Origin: Citrobacter enshiensis
Lineage (GTDB): Bacteria; Pseudomonadota; Gammaproteobacteria; Enterobacterales; Enterobacteriaceae
Assembly: GCF_029338175.1 (NCBI RefSeq)
Contig: NZ_CP119862.1
Location: 3,348,001 to 3,412,000, forward strand
Direction of reading: 5' to 3'
DNA length: 64,000 bases
The position numbers were made by a program, and so were the translations under genes. Positions 29,557 through 38,993 of this stretch are shown piece after piece. Each line of letters begins with the position of its first letter. The first letter of the stretch is position 1. Under the pieces are notes generated by a model that did no database searches, was not told the DNA's origin, and saw only the letters and a program-made list of their open reading frames with translations.

Positions 29557-30281
29557 TGATTACCCTGAAAAATGTTTCTAAATGGTATGGTCACTTTCAG
29601 GTGCTGACCGACTGCTCCACAGAAGTGCAAAAAGGGGAAGTGGTGGTCGTGTGCGGCCCTTCGGGTTCCGGCAAATCGACGCTTATCAAAACGGTGAACG
29701 GGCTGGAGCCTGTTCAACAGGGGGAAATTACCGTCGACGGCACCGTCGTTAACGATAAAAAAACGGATTTGGCGAAACTACGCTCTCGTGTAGGGATGGT
29801 TTTCCAGCACTTTGAACTGTTCCCGCACCTGTCCATCATTGAAAACCTGACGCTGGCGCAAGTGAAAGTCCTGAAGCGCGAGAAAGAACCGGCTCGCAAA
29901 AAGGCGCTGAAACTGCTTGAACGTGTGGGTCTTTCTGCGCATGCCGATAAGTTTCCGGCGCAGCTTTCCGGGGGCCAGCAGCAGCGTGTGGCGATCGCCC
30001 GTGCCTTGTGTATGGATCCCATCGCGATGTTGTTTGATGAGCCGACTTCCGCCCTCGATCCGGAAATGATCAATGAAGTGCTGGATGTCATGGTGGAGCT
30101 GGCGCATGAAGGCATGACCATGATGGTGGTGACTCACGAGATGGGCTTTGCACGGAAAGTGGCCAATCGGGTCATTTTTATGGATGAAGGCAAAATCGTC
30201 GAAGACTCGGAAAAAGAGGCCTTCTTTGCCAACCCGAAATCAGAACGCGCCAAAGATTTCCTCGCCAAAATCCTGCATTAA
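29556..30281 (+). CDS. gltL: Glutamate/aspartate ABC transporter ATPase GltL
   Basis: ATP-hydrolysing subunit, 241 residues. Walker [10 protein letters not shown] (about 34-42), signature LSGGQQQR, Walker [12 protein letters not shown] and the H-loop VVTHEM are intact. It overlaps gltK by one base and ends the gltIJKL operon. Confidence 0.97.
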   Translation: MITLKNVSKWYGHFQVLTDCSTEVQKGEVVVVCGPSGSGKSTLIKTVNGLEPVQQGEITVDGTVVNDKKTDLAKLRSRVGMVFQHFELFPHLSIIENLTLAQVKVLKREKEPARKKALKLLERVGLSAHADKFPAQLSGGQQQRVAIARALCMDPIAMLFDEPTSALDPEMINEVLDVMVELAHEGMTMMVVTHEMGFARKVANRVIFMDEGKIVEDSEKEAFFANPKSERAKDFLAKILH

Positions 30282-30505
30282 TCTTGCTGGCGCGCACGCC
30301 ATAGTGCGCGCCATTTCATGCTTTTCTGCACATAGTCCCGAATACCTTACTGCTCAGCGTTCCCCATGTTATATAAAAAACCGTACAAACCACCAGGAAT
30401 GGGTAAGTTTGCAAAATGCTTAATCAAATGTCTTGATTGAGATCACCGCAATAAAATAGGGTGGCTTTATTCTGTTATTCTCATTTCCGACAAGTTAAAA
30501 ATGCA

Positions 30506-32191
30506 ATGGATAATGCAAATCTCGCTATTGGTATCGATTTGGGTACTACCAACAGTTTAATTGCCGTCTGGCAAGAAGGTCGCGCAAAATTAATCCCTAA
30601 TAAATTTGGTGAATATTTAACGCCATCCATAATTAGTATCGATGAAAATAAACATATTTTGGTAGGTAAACCGGCGAAATCCCGACGCATCTCTCATCCG
30701 GATAAAACCGCCGCATTATTTAAACGGTCGATGGGCAGCAATATATCCTGGAAACTGGGTGATGAGTCATTTAATGCCCCGGAATTGTCCTCTTTAGTTT
30801 TGCGGTCGTTAAAAGAAGATGCGGAAGAGTACCTTCATCAGCCTGTAAATGATGTAGTGATTTCCGTTCCCGCCTACTTCAGCGACGAGCAACGTAAACA
30901 TACCCGCCTGGCGGCGGAGTTGGCTGGGTTGAATGCGGTGCGTTTAATCAATGAACCGACCGCCGCCGCGATGGCTTATGGCCTGCACACGCAGCAAAAT
31001 ACCCGTTCGCTGGTTTTCGACCTTGGCGGCGGCACCTTCGACGTGACGGTACTTGAATACGCTACTCCGGTCATCGAAGTACATGCATCCGCAGGCGACA
31101 ACTATCTGGGCGGCGAAGACTTTACCACTATGCTGGTTGATGCGGCTCTGAAACACTGGGAGCTCAACAAATCAACCCTGCCCGAAGCCGCGCTTGCTGA
31201 ACTGTATTCCATGGCCGAAACCGCAAAATGCGACGGCGATATGCCACTGAAGCTGTCATGGTGCCCCGTTCACGATCGCGAGTTGATGACGTGCGAATTT
31301 TACGAAGATGAGCTGGAAGACCTGTGGCTGCCGCTGCTTAATCGTCTGCGCGTACCGATTGAACAGGCGCTAAGAGACGCACGACTGAAGCCGAGTCAGA
31401 TAGACAGTCTGGTGCTCGTCGGCGGCGCCTCGCAAATGCCGTTGGTGCATCGCATCGCCGTTCGCCTTTTCGGCAAATTGCCCTATCAAAATTATGACCC
31501 CAGTACCATTGTCGCACTCGGCGCTGCCATTCAGGCCGCCTGCCGGTTACGCAGTGAAGATGTCGAAGAGGTCATTCTTACCGATATTTGCCCTTATTCA
31601 TTAGGCATTGAGGTCTGCCAACAAGGCGTCTCGGGGATCTTCTCACCGATCATTGAGCGTAATACCACGGTCCCGGTTTCAAAGGTCGAGACCTACTCCA
31701 CCATGCACCCTGACCAGGACTCTATTCAGGTTAATGTTTATCAGGGCGAAAATCATAAAGTTAAAAATAATATACTGGTGGAGTCGTTCGATGTGCCATT
31801 GGAAAAAACCGGTGCCTATCAGTCGATAGACATTCGCTTTAGCTACGATATCAATGGGCTGCTGGAAGTTGATATCCTGCTGGAAGACGGGAAAACGGAG
31901 TCGAGAGTAATCAACCATAGCCCGGCGTTACTGACTCAGCAGCAAATCGACGCCAGTCGGGCGCGCTTGCAAGAATTGAAAATTTATCCGCGGGATATGT
32001 TGGCCAACCGGACGTTTAAGGCGCAACTGGAAGAAAGATGGTCACGCGCGCTGAGTGAAGAGCGGGAGTGGCTCGGTAAAATCATTACCGATTTCGATGC
32101 CGCTCTGCTCTCCAACGATCAAGAGCGTGTTGATAACGTTCGCCACCGGGCCTGTGAATATCTGGGTATTGAAGAACCGAAAGCGCCGTAA
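30506..32191 (+). CDS. hscC: Hsp70-family chaperone HscC
   Basis: Hsc62, a specialised third Hsp70 of enterobacteria. The nucleotide-binding domain shows phosphate 1 IGIDLGTTNS, connect INEPTAAAMAYG, phosphate 2 FDLGGGTFDVT and the adenosine motif VLVGGASQMP. The substrate-binding beta domain begins near residue 385. At 561 residues it is shorter than DnaK (about 638), and lacks the disordered tail with the EEVD-like end. MDNANLAIGID at 30506 matches the E. coli start; an in-frame ATG 15 codons upstream is not supported. A promoter-like TTGATT...AATAAAATA lies upstream. It faces the J-domain genes djlC/djlB, its known partners in E. coli. Confidence 0.95.
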   Translation: MDNANLAIGIDLGTTNSLIAVWQEGRAKLIPNKFGEYLTPSIISIDENKHILVGKPAKSRRISHPDKTAALFKRSMGSNISWKLGDESFNAPELSSLVLRSLKEDAEEYLHQPVNDVVISVPAYFSDEQRKHTRLAAELAGLNAVRLINEPTAAAMAYGLHTQQNTRSLVFDLGGGTFDVTVLEYATPVIEVHASAGDNYLGGEDFTTMLVDAALKHWELNKSTLPEAALAELYSMAETAKCDGDMPLKLSWCPVHDRELMTCEFYEDELEDLWLPLLNRLRVPIEQALRDARLKPSQIDSLVLVGGASQMPLVHRIAVRLFGKLPYQNYDPSTIVALGAAIQAACRLRSEDVEEVILTDICPYSLGIEVCQQGVSGIFSPIIERNTTVPVSKVETYSTMHPDQDSIQVNVYQGENHKVKNNILVESFDVPLEKTGAYQSIDIRFSYDINGLLEVDILLEDGKTESRVINHSPALLTQQQIDASRARLQELKIYPRDMLANRTFKAQLEERWSRALSEEREWLGKIITDFDAALLSNDQERVDNVRHRACEYLGIEEPKAP

Positions 32192-32204
32192 CGGGCGCTT
32201 TCGG
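32177..32204. terminator. Stem-loop at the hscC/djlC convergence
   Basis: Perfect 11-base inverted repeat CCGAAAGCGCC / GGCGCTTTCGG spans the hscC stop codon. No long U tract on either side, so terminator strength is uncertain. Confidence 0.55.
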
Positions 32205-32220
32205 TCGTCAGAAGCGTGCG

Positions 32221-33690
32221 CTAGAAAAAATGGAAGAATCGGTTTAAGGCGCCGACAATTAGCGCAATGAAGCCGATGATTTTTAGTACTTTCATTGTGT
32301 TACTGGTTGGTACATCAGGGGCCGTTTTTTCAACTTCAGGCGGTGCGTTTTTCGCCTCCTGAAGCTCTTCCTCAAGGTCTTTCTTGTCACGAAGATCGCC
32401 CTGTTTCAGAGGGATTTTAGCAAGTAATGAGCGAGTGACCAGCGCTTCCAGCGGACAAGCCTCATCGGCTTCCAGACGCATAAGCAAGCGATAAAACGCT
32501 TTTTGTTTCGGAAACGCTTCGAGGACAACTTGTTCAGCCGTCCGGTAGAGATCGAGTAACGGCGTTTCCGGTTCGCCCTGCTCCTTCAGCATCGTCTTCG
32601 ACCACGACATGGCTTTCCGTTTGTAGAGCAGCGACTCGACAAACGAGCGGCCCAATGACGACAGCCGACCGCTGTGCAAAATCTCCGCCCACAATAGACG
32701 CGTCCGCGCGCTTTCGCCGGGAACATACTTCAGCGACATTCCTTCAGCATCGACCAGGCTACGAGCTTCAATCACCAGTACCAACAGCGGGAAATAATCG
32801 GGGCGATACTGGCGACACCAGTGCAACAGCAGATCGTCAGCGTGTGTCGAGGGCCAGGTCTGCCAGAAGGCGCAGAGATCGGGCAGTAAGCTCTCTCCTT
32901 CCTGGAGGCACAATCGCTGGACACAAAGGCAATAGTGCGCATCCTCATTTTCTGGTTCAGCATCCCGCCATTCATAGGCAACCTTTAATAATTCTTCTCC
33001 TCCGCATCGCAATACACTGTGCCAACGCAACAGTTTACGATGTAGTTGTTTGTCATCAGGGATAACCCAGGTTCCGTGAATTTGATGCAGAAATGTCATT
33101 AAATATTCGGAATGATAATGCCAGATACGTTCAAGTTCGAAGAAATAGCTGATGGTTTGGTTTTGCGCAGCGTTTGACCATTCAGCAATACTAAGGAGAT
33201 CAAAACAGTCACCCAACTTTACGGCTTCCAGAAATGCTTCCTGATGCTCTTCGTCTATCACGTCGTTTTTCTGTGAAGGCTGCCAGTTTAATCGCTCGGC
33301 TAATAAAGAGAGGCAATTGAACGAAATATGGCGCGTATTCATCGCTATCTCGCAAAGCGGCCAGCGCAACTTGTCGATCTCGTCCATCGGACACAAATTT
33401 AGCTGTTGAATAAATCGCTGCCAGGCAGAGGGTTGAAAACGATCGCGGTCTGACGCCACCAGGGCCCGAAATGCGGTAAGAATGTCATGCTCATCCTCAA
33501 CATCGACCACAATATCATCGTCAGGTTGTTGCGCCTGGCGCTGCGCGTCTTCATAGGCCTGACGAAGCTGTTTAAAGCCTTGCGGATCACTTTCAGGATG
33601 AAACGACGGTAACAGTGCGAGATAAGCCTGGCGGATTACATCTATTTGCGTCGTGGCTTCAACGCCGAGGATTTGCCAACAGGTTTTCAT
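32221..33690 (-). CDS. djlC: J-domain co-chaperone DjlC, C-terminal membrane anchor
   Basis: J-domain protein, partner of HscC in E. coli. The first 60 residues form the J-domain: CWQILGVE, then the helix [20 protein letters not shown] and LRQAYEDA. The central motif reads HPE instead of HPD. A long helical middle follows (motifs [35 protein letters not shown]). A hydrophobic segment near the C-terminus ([16 protein letters not shown]) makes it a tail-anchored inner-membrane protein with the J-domain in the cytoplasm. Length 489. Its start overlaps the stop of upstream ybeU by four bases. It is a paralogue of the gene at 34458. Confidence 0.9.
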   Translation of the reverse strand: MKTCWQILGVEATTQIDVIRQAYLALLPSFHPESDPQGFKQLRQAYEDAQRQAQQPDDDIVVDVEDEHDILTAFRALVASDRDRFQPSAWQRFIQQLNLCPMDEIDKLRWPLCEIAMNTRHISFNCLSLLAERLNWQPSQKNDVIDEEHQEAFLEAVKLGDCFDLLSIAEWSNAAQNQTISYFFELERIWHYHSEYLMTFLHQIHGTWVIPDDKQLHRKLLRWHSVLRCGGEELLKVAYEWRDAEPENEDAHYCLCVQRLCLQEGESLLPDLCAFWQTWPSTHADDLLLHWCRQYRPDYFPLLVLVIEARSLVDAEGMSLKYVPGESARTRLLWAEILHSGRLSSLGRSFVESLLYKRKAMSWSKTMLKEQGEPETPLLDLYRTAEQVVLEAFPKQKAFYRLLMRLEADEACPLEALVTRSLLAKIPLKQGDLRDKKDLEEELQEAKNAPPEVEKTAPDVPTSNTMKVLKIIGFIALIVGALNRFFHFF

Positions 33691-34385
33691 AGGTCGCTCA
33701 CTCCTTTAAGCGTTTCAGGGCACTCCGGCTCTGTGACTAAAGGTCTCCAGGGTAATGTGATATAAAAACGCTCCCCACTGGACACCAGTTCATCGAACAT
33801 TCGCCCACCTGAACGATCATAGCTATAACGAACCAACGTATCGCGTAGACTTTCACTGTCAGAGGATTGCCAGTACAAGCGCCCGAGGGAGTATGCGGCG
33901 AAATACTGCATCCAGCCATTATAAAAATGACCGGCCCTCGCATAGATTCGTGACTGTAACCACAGGCTCTCTTCTTCCGTTAACCATTTATTCAGTACCC
34001 CCATCCGGCACAAAAAACCCATCCGCACGTAATCCCAGGCCTTAATTCCCGCCTCGCCACAGCACATAGCTGTTTCGGCAACGAAGCGGGCGTAGATATG
34101 CCCACGGTCACCCATTTTGGTCATCGATTCACGCCATTCACGAGGCGTTAAATGAAACCAGGCGGAATAAAGCCCTGCCAGACCTTCCGCATGACCATCA
34201 TCGGTCATTCGGTAAATGGTTTGAATTAACTCTTCACGATCCTCAATACCCCATGAATCAGAGAGATCGACATGATCTATTCCGGTATACATTGCAGGCG
34301 AAGAGTGCGAAGGTTCATTGCCGCTATACAGCACCTCCATTGGCGCAGAAAGTGCAAAAAGTAAATATTGTTCGTCCTTATCCAT
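33687..34385 (-). CDS. ybeU: DUF1266 protein YbeU
   Basis: A 232-residue soluble protein of the DUF1266 family, function unknown. The conserved core is [18 protein letters not shown], then LTEEESLW and [13 protein letters not shown]. No signal peptide or membrane helix is visible. It is translationally coupled to djlC (four-base overlap), so a shared function with the HscC/J-protein system is likely but unproven. It is a paralogue of the gene at 35888. Confidence 0.88.
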   Translation of the reverse strand: MDKDEQYLLFALSAPMEVLYSGNEPSHSSPAMYTGIDHVDLSDSWGIEDREELIQTIYRMTDDGHAEGLAGLYSAWFHLTPREWRESMTKMGDRGHIYARFVAETAMCCGEAGIKAWDYVRMGFLCRMGVLNKWLTEEESLWLQSRIYARAGHFYNGWMQYFAAYSLGRLYWQSSDSESLRDTLVRYSYDRSGGRMFDELVSSGERFYITLPWRPLVTEPECPETLKGVSDL

Positions 34386-34457
34386 AAATAATCCCTGTCA
34401 GTCATTTATTTCGCTAAATATACACTCCGTTGATCGCACTGAAGCAACGCTCACGAC

Positions 34458-35891
34458 TTAACCCGTCGCCGCAAGGTGATGCAAAATTCTGACCACCGCA
34501 CCGCAAATCAACACAATGTAGAAAATGATTTTAATAATGCCAGGGCCATCGTTGTCAGCTGCTTCACTTTCCACTTTAGCCGGTTGAGATGTTTCAACCC
34601 GGCTTGCCTCGGCAGAGCTCACCAATAACCAGCGAATGATGATGGCCTCCAGTGGGCAGCATGCCGCGTCATCAAGTCGGCTCACTAAAGACTGCAACGG
34701 TGCTTCCGCTGGCGGCTCGGAACAGACCAGCCGATCGGCCGCCTGATAGAGCGACGATAAGGGACCTGAGCCACTTTCCTGGCCCGGCGTCTGTTTCATC
34801 CTCGGTTTACTGCGTATATTCAGCCACGATGTCAGGAAATCACGACTTAACGGCGACAAATCGCCGCTATACAGAATATCCGCCCATAACAAACGGGTAT
34901 GGGCGCTGTCACCCGGAATGTAAACCAGCGGTTTGCCTTTCTCGTTCACCCGCTCTCTGGCTTCGATGACCAGCGCGAGTAAGGGAGCAGTGCCAATCCG
35001 GTGCTGGCGACACCAGTACAGCAGGAGCGCGTCCGCCTGTGTTGAAGGGAAACGCTGCCAGAAGGCGCAAAGATCGGGCAGCAGGCTATCGCTTTCACCA
35101 CAGTACACGCGCTGAGCACACGCATAATAGTGAGCATCTTCGTTTTCGGGTTCCGCTTCACGCCACGCGCGTGCGTAGGCCAGCAATTCCGGCATGCCGC
35201 ATTTCAGTGCGCTGTACCAGCGCAGTAAATTGCGATGGAGGCGGGTATCGTCAGGGGTCACGACCGTGCGATGAATGGACAAAAAAGCCGCCAACCATTC
35301 GGGGTGGTTGAACCAGATTCGGCCAAACATACGGAAAAAATCTATCGCTTCATTTTGAGCAACAGCAGAAAGGTCGGTTAATGTGCTGAAAGCGAAAATA
35401 TCGCCTCTACCAAGAGTATCCAGAAATGATTCGAGCTCTTCCTGAACGATTTGTTCAGTGTTAGGCTGCTGACGCCAGCTTAAGCGTTCAGCTAACAGCC
35501 TAATACAATCAAAAGAGAGATAGTCGCTCGCCATCGCAATCTCACACAACCGCCAGCGCAATTCATCAACTTCATCAATAGAGTACGTATTCAATCGCTG
35601 GATAAACCGTTGCCAGGCAGAAGGCTGAAAACGTTCGGTATCCGAGGCTAACAGTGCGCGGAATGCAATGAGAACGTCATGTTCTACCGCCATCGGATGC
35701 GGAGATGTGTCCGTTTCCTCAGATGGCGATTCAGCCAGCAGCAGTGCCTCTTCATAGGCCTGACGTAGCTGTTTAAACCCCTGTGGATCCGTTTCCGGGT
35801 GAAAGGAAGGTAATAACGCCAGATATGCCTGACGAATAATATCCTTGTTTTCCGTCATAGCAATATTGAGCGTCTCCCAGCAGCTTTTCAT
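34458..35891 (-). CDS. djlB: J-domain co-chaperone DjlB, C-terminal membrane anchor
   Basis: A 477-residue paralogue of DjlC with the same architecture. The N-terminal J-domain ([36 protein letters not shown]) again has HPE where canonical J-proteins have HPD. The helical middle contains [24 protein letters not shown] and [12 protein letters not shown], and a C-terminal hydrophobic helix (IIKIIFYIVLICGAVVRIL) anchors it. It overlaps the stop of upstream ybeR by four bases. Probably an HscC partner, as in E. coli. Confidence 0.9.
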   Translation of the reverse strand: MKSCWETLNIAMTENKDIIRQAYLALLPSFHPETDPQGFKQLRQAYEEALLLAESPSEETDTSPHPMAVEHDVLIAFRALLASDTERFQPSAWQRFIQRLNTYSIDEVDELRWRLCEIAMASDYLSFDCIRLLAERLSWRQQPNTEQIVQEELESFLDTLGRGDIFAFSTLTDLSAVAQNEAIDFFRMFGRIWFNHPEWLAAFLSIHRTVVTPDDTRLHRNLLRWYSALKCGMPELLAYARAWREAEPENEDAHYYACAQRVYCGESDSLLPDLCAFWQRFPSTQADALLLYWCRQHRIGTAPLLALVIEARERVNEKGKPLVYIPGDSAHTRLLWADILYSGDLSPLSRDFLTSWLNIRSKPRMKQTPGQESGSGPLSSLYQAADRLVCSEPPAEAPLQSLVSRLDDAACCPLEAIIIRWLLVSSAEASRVETSQPAKVESEAADNDGPGIIKIIFYIVLICGAVVRILHHLAATG

Positions 35892-36598
35892 AATTCGCTC
35901 AACTCCTTAAGCGTGTCCGGGCGGGTGGGATATTCAGCAAAGTATTCCCACGGCAACGTCGTATAAAATCGATGCTCACCGGCAAGGAGTTCATGAAACA
36001 TGCTGTTGCCCGATTCGTCATATTCTTTACGGGCTAAAACATCGCACAATAATGGCAGGTTGTTATCCTCAGGTGCCTGCCAGTACATCCGCCCGAAAGA
36101 ATAGGCCGCAAAATATTGCACCCAACCGCGATAAGCGTGGATAGCGCGTACATGGATACGCGACTGGATCCACAAGCTTTCCTCTTCCGTCAACCACCGA
36201 TTGAGCACCCCAACCCGACATAAAAAGCCCATACGGACATAGTCCCAGGACTTAATGCCCCCTTCTCCACAACATGCGGCGGTACTGGCGACAAACTGCG
36301 CATAAGCACGGTATCGTTCACTCAATGAACCTACGTATTCACGCCACTCGGTGGGGGAAAAGCGAAACCATCGATGATAGAGGAAAGCAAGTTGTGTGGC
36401 ATGACCACCGTCCATCCGGGTACGAAGCATTTTAAGTAAATCATCACGATTATTAATCCCCCAGGAAGAGGAGAGGTCGAAAAACCTTCTGCCTAAATAC
36501 ATTCTCGGCGAAGAATGTGAGGGTAAGCAGTGGAATTCATTAAGCACCTCCATGGGGGTGGAGAGTGCAAAAAGCAAAGATTGAGACTCCATGTCCAT
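35888..36598 (-). CDS. ybeR: DUF1266 protein YbeR
   Basis: A 236-residue DUF1266 protein, paralogue of YbeU; both share [26 protein letters not shown] and QYFAAYS-GR-YWQ. Function unknown. It is translationally coupled to djlB, so ybeR-djlB and ybeU-djlC form two copies of one module. Start ATG 36598; a second in-frame ATG two codons later is possible. It is the first gene of the minus-strand cluster and divergent from the Sel1 gene. Confidence 0.87.
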   Translation of the reverse strand: MDMESQSLLFALSTPMEVLNEFHCLPSHSSPRMYLGRRFFDLSSSWGINNRDDLLKMLRTRMDGGHATQLAFLYHRWFRFSPTEWREYVGSLSERYRAYAQFVASTAACCGEGGIKSWDYVRMGFLCRVGVLNRWLTEEESLWIQSRIHVRAIHAYRGWVQYFAAYSFGRMYWQAPEDNNLPLLCDVLARKEYDESGNSMFHELLAGEHRFYTTLPWEYFAEYPTRPDTLKELSEL

Positions 36599-36763
36599 TA
36601 GACTTCCTTCTTAAATATTCACTCCATTTATAAAAACAAAGACGCGTAACACATTTATTTATTCGCATCAAACACTGTATAGTATGCACAAAATAGGGCA
36701 CGCGCTAAAACAGGAAATATTAATAACAAATCATAAATATATTAAATATGACAGGGAGCAATA

Positions 36764-37747
36764 ATGATTTATTCATCAAACATATGTGACAGATTGTCTC
36801 AGGAAGAGATCATTGAGCTTGCCTGCCAGGGAGAATACGAAGCTCAATATATATTAGGCATTTATTATAATAATGACTGCGTGCGTAACTCCGATGACGA
36901 CAAACAAGCTTTCTATTGGCTACACCAGGCCGCCGAACAAGGCCATTGCGAGGCACAATATTTTCTTGGGTTAAAGTACAACAATGATGAGAGTGCCAGC
37001 AAAGATAACGAAAAAGCACTCACCTGGTTTAAGAAAGCCGCCCTTCAGGGGCATAAATTAGCCCCTAACATGGTGGGGTGGATACTTGCTGAAGAGATAA
37101 AACTCCATTACGAAGATGCTGTTGCCTGGTACCGTATGGGCGCAGAACGAGGTCATTACAATGCCCAGAACAATCTGGCCAGAATGTATCAAGCGGGAAA
37201 AGGCATTGAGCAGGACTATCAGCAGGCTATCTACTGGCATAAACAGGCTGCAATGCAGGGCTACGACTACGCCCAGGAAAATCTGGCGGATATGTACAAT
37301 GACGGTATTGGTGTTCCCCAAAGTAAGGCTCTGGCCGCATACTGGTATATGAAATGTGCTTTGCAAGGCAGAGTCAGGGCTCAGTTTTCGTTAGGGTATC
37401 AGTATAACGAGGGTGAAGGTGTCGAACAGGATTACCAGCAATCAATGTACTGGTATCTGAAAGCGGCAGACCAGGGCAGTGTTGGAGCCTGTGTCAATAT
37501 TGGCTATATGTATAGAAACGCCCGCGGTGTAGAACAAAACTACCCGCTCGCGCTGGAATGGTTTAATAAAGCGGCGGAGCAAGGAAATCCTATCGCCTGG
37601 TATAACATCGCCTTGATGTACCATTATGGTGAAGGTATGCCAGCCGATCTCCACAAGGCGCTCGACCTGTACAAAAAAGTGCAATTGTCGAACGAACTGG
37701 ATGTCCGCGAAAAAATTCAGGAAGTGGAAGCGTTACTCGCTGGTTAA
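36764..37747 (+). CDS. ybeQ: Sel1-repeat protein, YbeQ-like
   Basis: A 327-residue protein made almost entirely of Sel1-like repeats: about eight units of roughly 36 residues with the pattern A(Q/E)..LG..Y..G.GV.QDY..A..W..KAA.QG. No signal peptide, so probably cytoplasmic. Sel1 proteins are scaffolds for protein complexes. It lies divergent from ybeR with an A/T-rich 165-base interval containing a TATAGT -10-like element. E. coli has YbeQ (about 325 residues) and the shorter YbeT here; this copy is closest in length to YbeQ. Function unknown. Confidence 0.87.
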   Translation: MIYSSNICDRLSQEEIIELACQGEYEAQYILGIYYNNDCVRNSDDDKQAFYWLHQAAEQGHCEAQYFLGLKYNNDESASKDNEKALTWFKKAALQGHKLAPNMVGWILAEEIKLHYEDAVAWYRMGAERGHYNAQNNLARMYQAGKGIEQDYQQAIYWHKQAAMQGYDYAQENLADMYNDGIGVPQSKALAAYWYMKCALQGRVRAQFSLGYQYNEGEGVEQDYQQSMYWYLKAADQGSVGACVNIGYMYRNARGVEQNYPLALEWFNKAAEQGNPIAWYNIALMYHYGEGMPADLHKALDLYKKVQLSNELDVREKIQEVEALLAG

Positions 37748-37763
37748 CACCACCCGAAAGCGC

Positions 37764-38169
37764 TTATTTCAGCACCAGCAGCTTCTTCGACATCACTTGC
37801 GTGGTGGTGACTTCATTCTCGTCATCCCGCACCGCCTGCGTCACCTTCAGCAGCCCCGGATGCCGGGTGTCGCGTTGCACAATATCCGCGGCCTTCGCCC
37901 CTTCCTGAATATTGAAATTTCTGGCAATAGCCGGAAGAACCTGAATCCACTGCTGTTGTTGAATATCGTAGACATACACCAGACGAGAGGCTCTGCTCTA
38001 CCACTCAGGGAAAATCACCACTCTGTCGCGACCTCTTTCATCCAGTGCGGTTCGCAGATTTGCTGTTCATCCGTGGGTGTCAGGGTGATATCGGCAAGCG
38101 CGGGAACAGAAACCACACCTAAAACAAGCGCGATCCCCACTCTACGAAATAGTGAATAAAACAACTCAT
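37764..38169 (-). pseudogene. Decayed gene for a small exported protein
   Basis: Reading the minus strand from ATG 38169 (ribosome-binding site AAGGAAA), the start frame stops after 16 codons. A second frame carries a convincing signal peptide (LFYSLFRRVGIALVLGVVSV, then PALA) and DITLTPTDEQQICEPHW, then stops at TGA. A third frame continues DRVVIFPEW, hits TAG, then reads SRASRLVYVYDIQQQQW to the terminal KKLLVLK at 37764. Two frameshifts and one nonsense codon therefore separate the parts of a former periplasmic protein of about 130 residues. I do not recognise the family. Confidence 0.72.
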
Positions 38170-38205
38170 GTTATTTATTTCCTTTATATATCTCCCAATA
38201 CGCAT

Positions 38206-38231
38206 AAAGGTGCTCCTCACGGAACACCTTT
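38206..38231. repeat. Inverted repeat downstream of ybeL
   Basis: AAAGGTGCTCC / GGAACACCTTT pairs over 11 positions with one mismatch and a four-base loop. It sits between the ybeL stop and the start of the decayed gene; no U tract, function unclear. Confidence 0.5.
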
Positions 38232-38275
38232 ACCATCAGCGCCAGCATAAACCGGCGGATCAGCGAGATAAACCC

Positions 38276-38758
38276 TTACGGCTCAAACGGCCTACGCTGG
38301 AACTGGTCATGACCGCATTTCGGGCACAGCGGCAGCACATCCGGGGTGTAGACCGCTAAATGGAAATGGCATTTTTCGCAGACCAGATTGCCCAGCCCTA
38401 CTACCTCTCCGCTGTGATAGACGCCATGGTGGCTCAAATCCTGAAAAACTTCACGCCACTCCAGTTGCGTTTTGTCGGTGATGTCGGCCAGTTCCTGCCA
38501 GATGCTCTCTTTGATCACCCGCATAAAAACGCTGTCGGTTTCCTCGCTCTGGCTCTCCTCGTAGCTAATGGCGAACTCTTCCAGGTCGCGTCTGACGGCG
38601 CGCGTCAGTTCGTCCACTTCCGTTCGTGTTAACTCCCCTGCCTGCAAAACACGCTGACGCGCTTGTGCTACCAACGCATCAATATCTCGTTCGCCATTTC
38701 GCAAGCGTTCGCTTAATGACGCCACCAGTTCACGGTAATATTGAGCAACCTTGTTCAT
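38276..38758 (-). CDS. ybeL: Zinc-ribbon protein YbeL (DUF1451)
   Basis: A 160-residue cytoplasmic protein of unknown function. The N-terminal two thirds are helical and highly charged (YYRELVASLSERLRNGERDI and on, likely coiled coil). The C-terminus is a zinc ribbon with two CxxC knuckles: CEKC and CPKC. ATG 38758 is preferred over a GTG one codon upstream, as GGAGG is seven bases away. It is divergent from leuS. Confidence 0.92.
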   Translation of the reverse strand: MNKVAQYYRELVASLSERLRNGERDIDALVAQARQRVLQAGELTRTEVDELTRAVRRDLEEFAISYEESQSEETDSVFMRVIKESIWQELADITDKTQLEWREVFQDLSHHGVYHSGEVVGLGNLVCEKCHFHLAVYTPDVLPLCPKCGHDQFQRRPFEP

Positions 38759-38993
38759 CACTTCGCCTCCTGGGTCGTTAACTGTCTATAATAATAGACG
38801 TTATTTGCGCGCCACTCTGCAAGAGTGCCCACAGAGTATGTAAATTCGTGCAAGAATTGTCCTTGCGGGAATTCAGAGCAGAATGCGCGAAAGGCTGTTT
38901 TGACGCGGGCGTTTGGGCTATGCTATGCGGATCTGAAACACCACCTCTAAGGCTACGTTTGTAGCTGTATTGAAAACAGGACCACTGGCTGCC

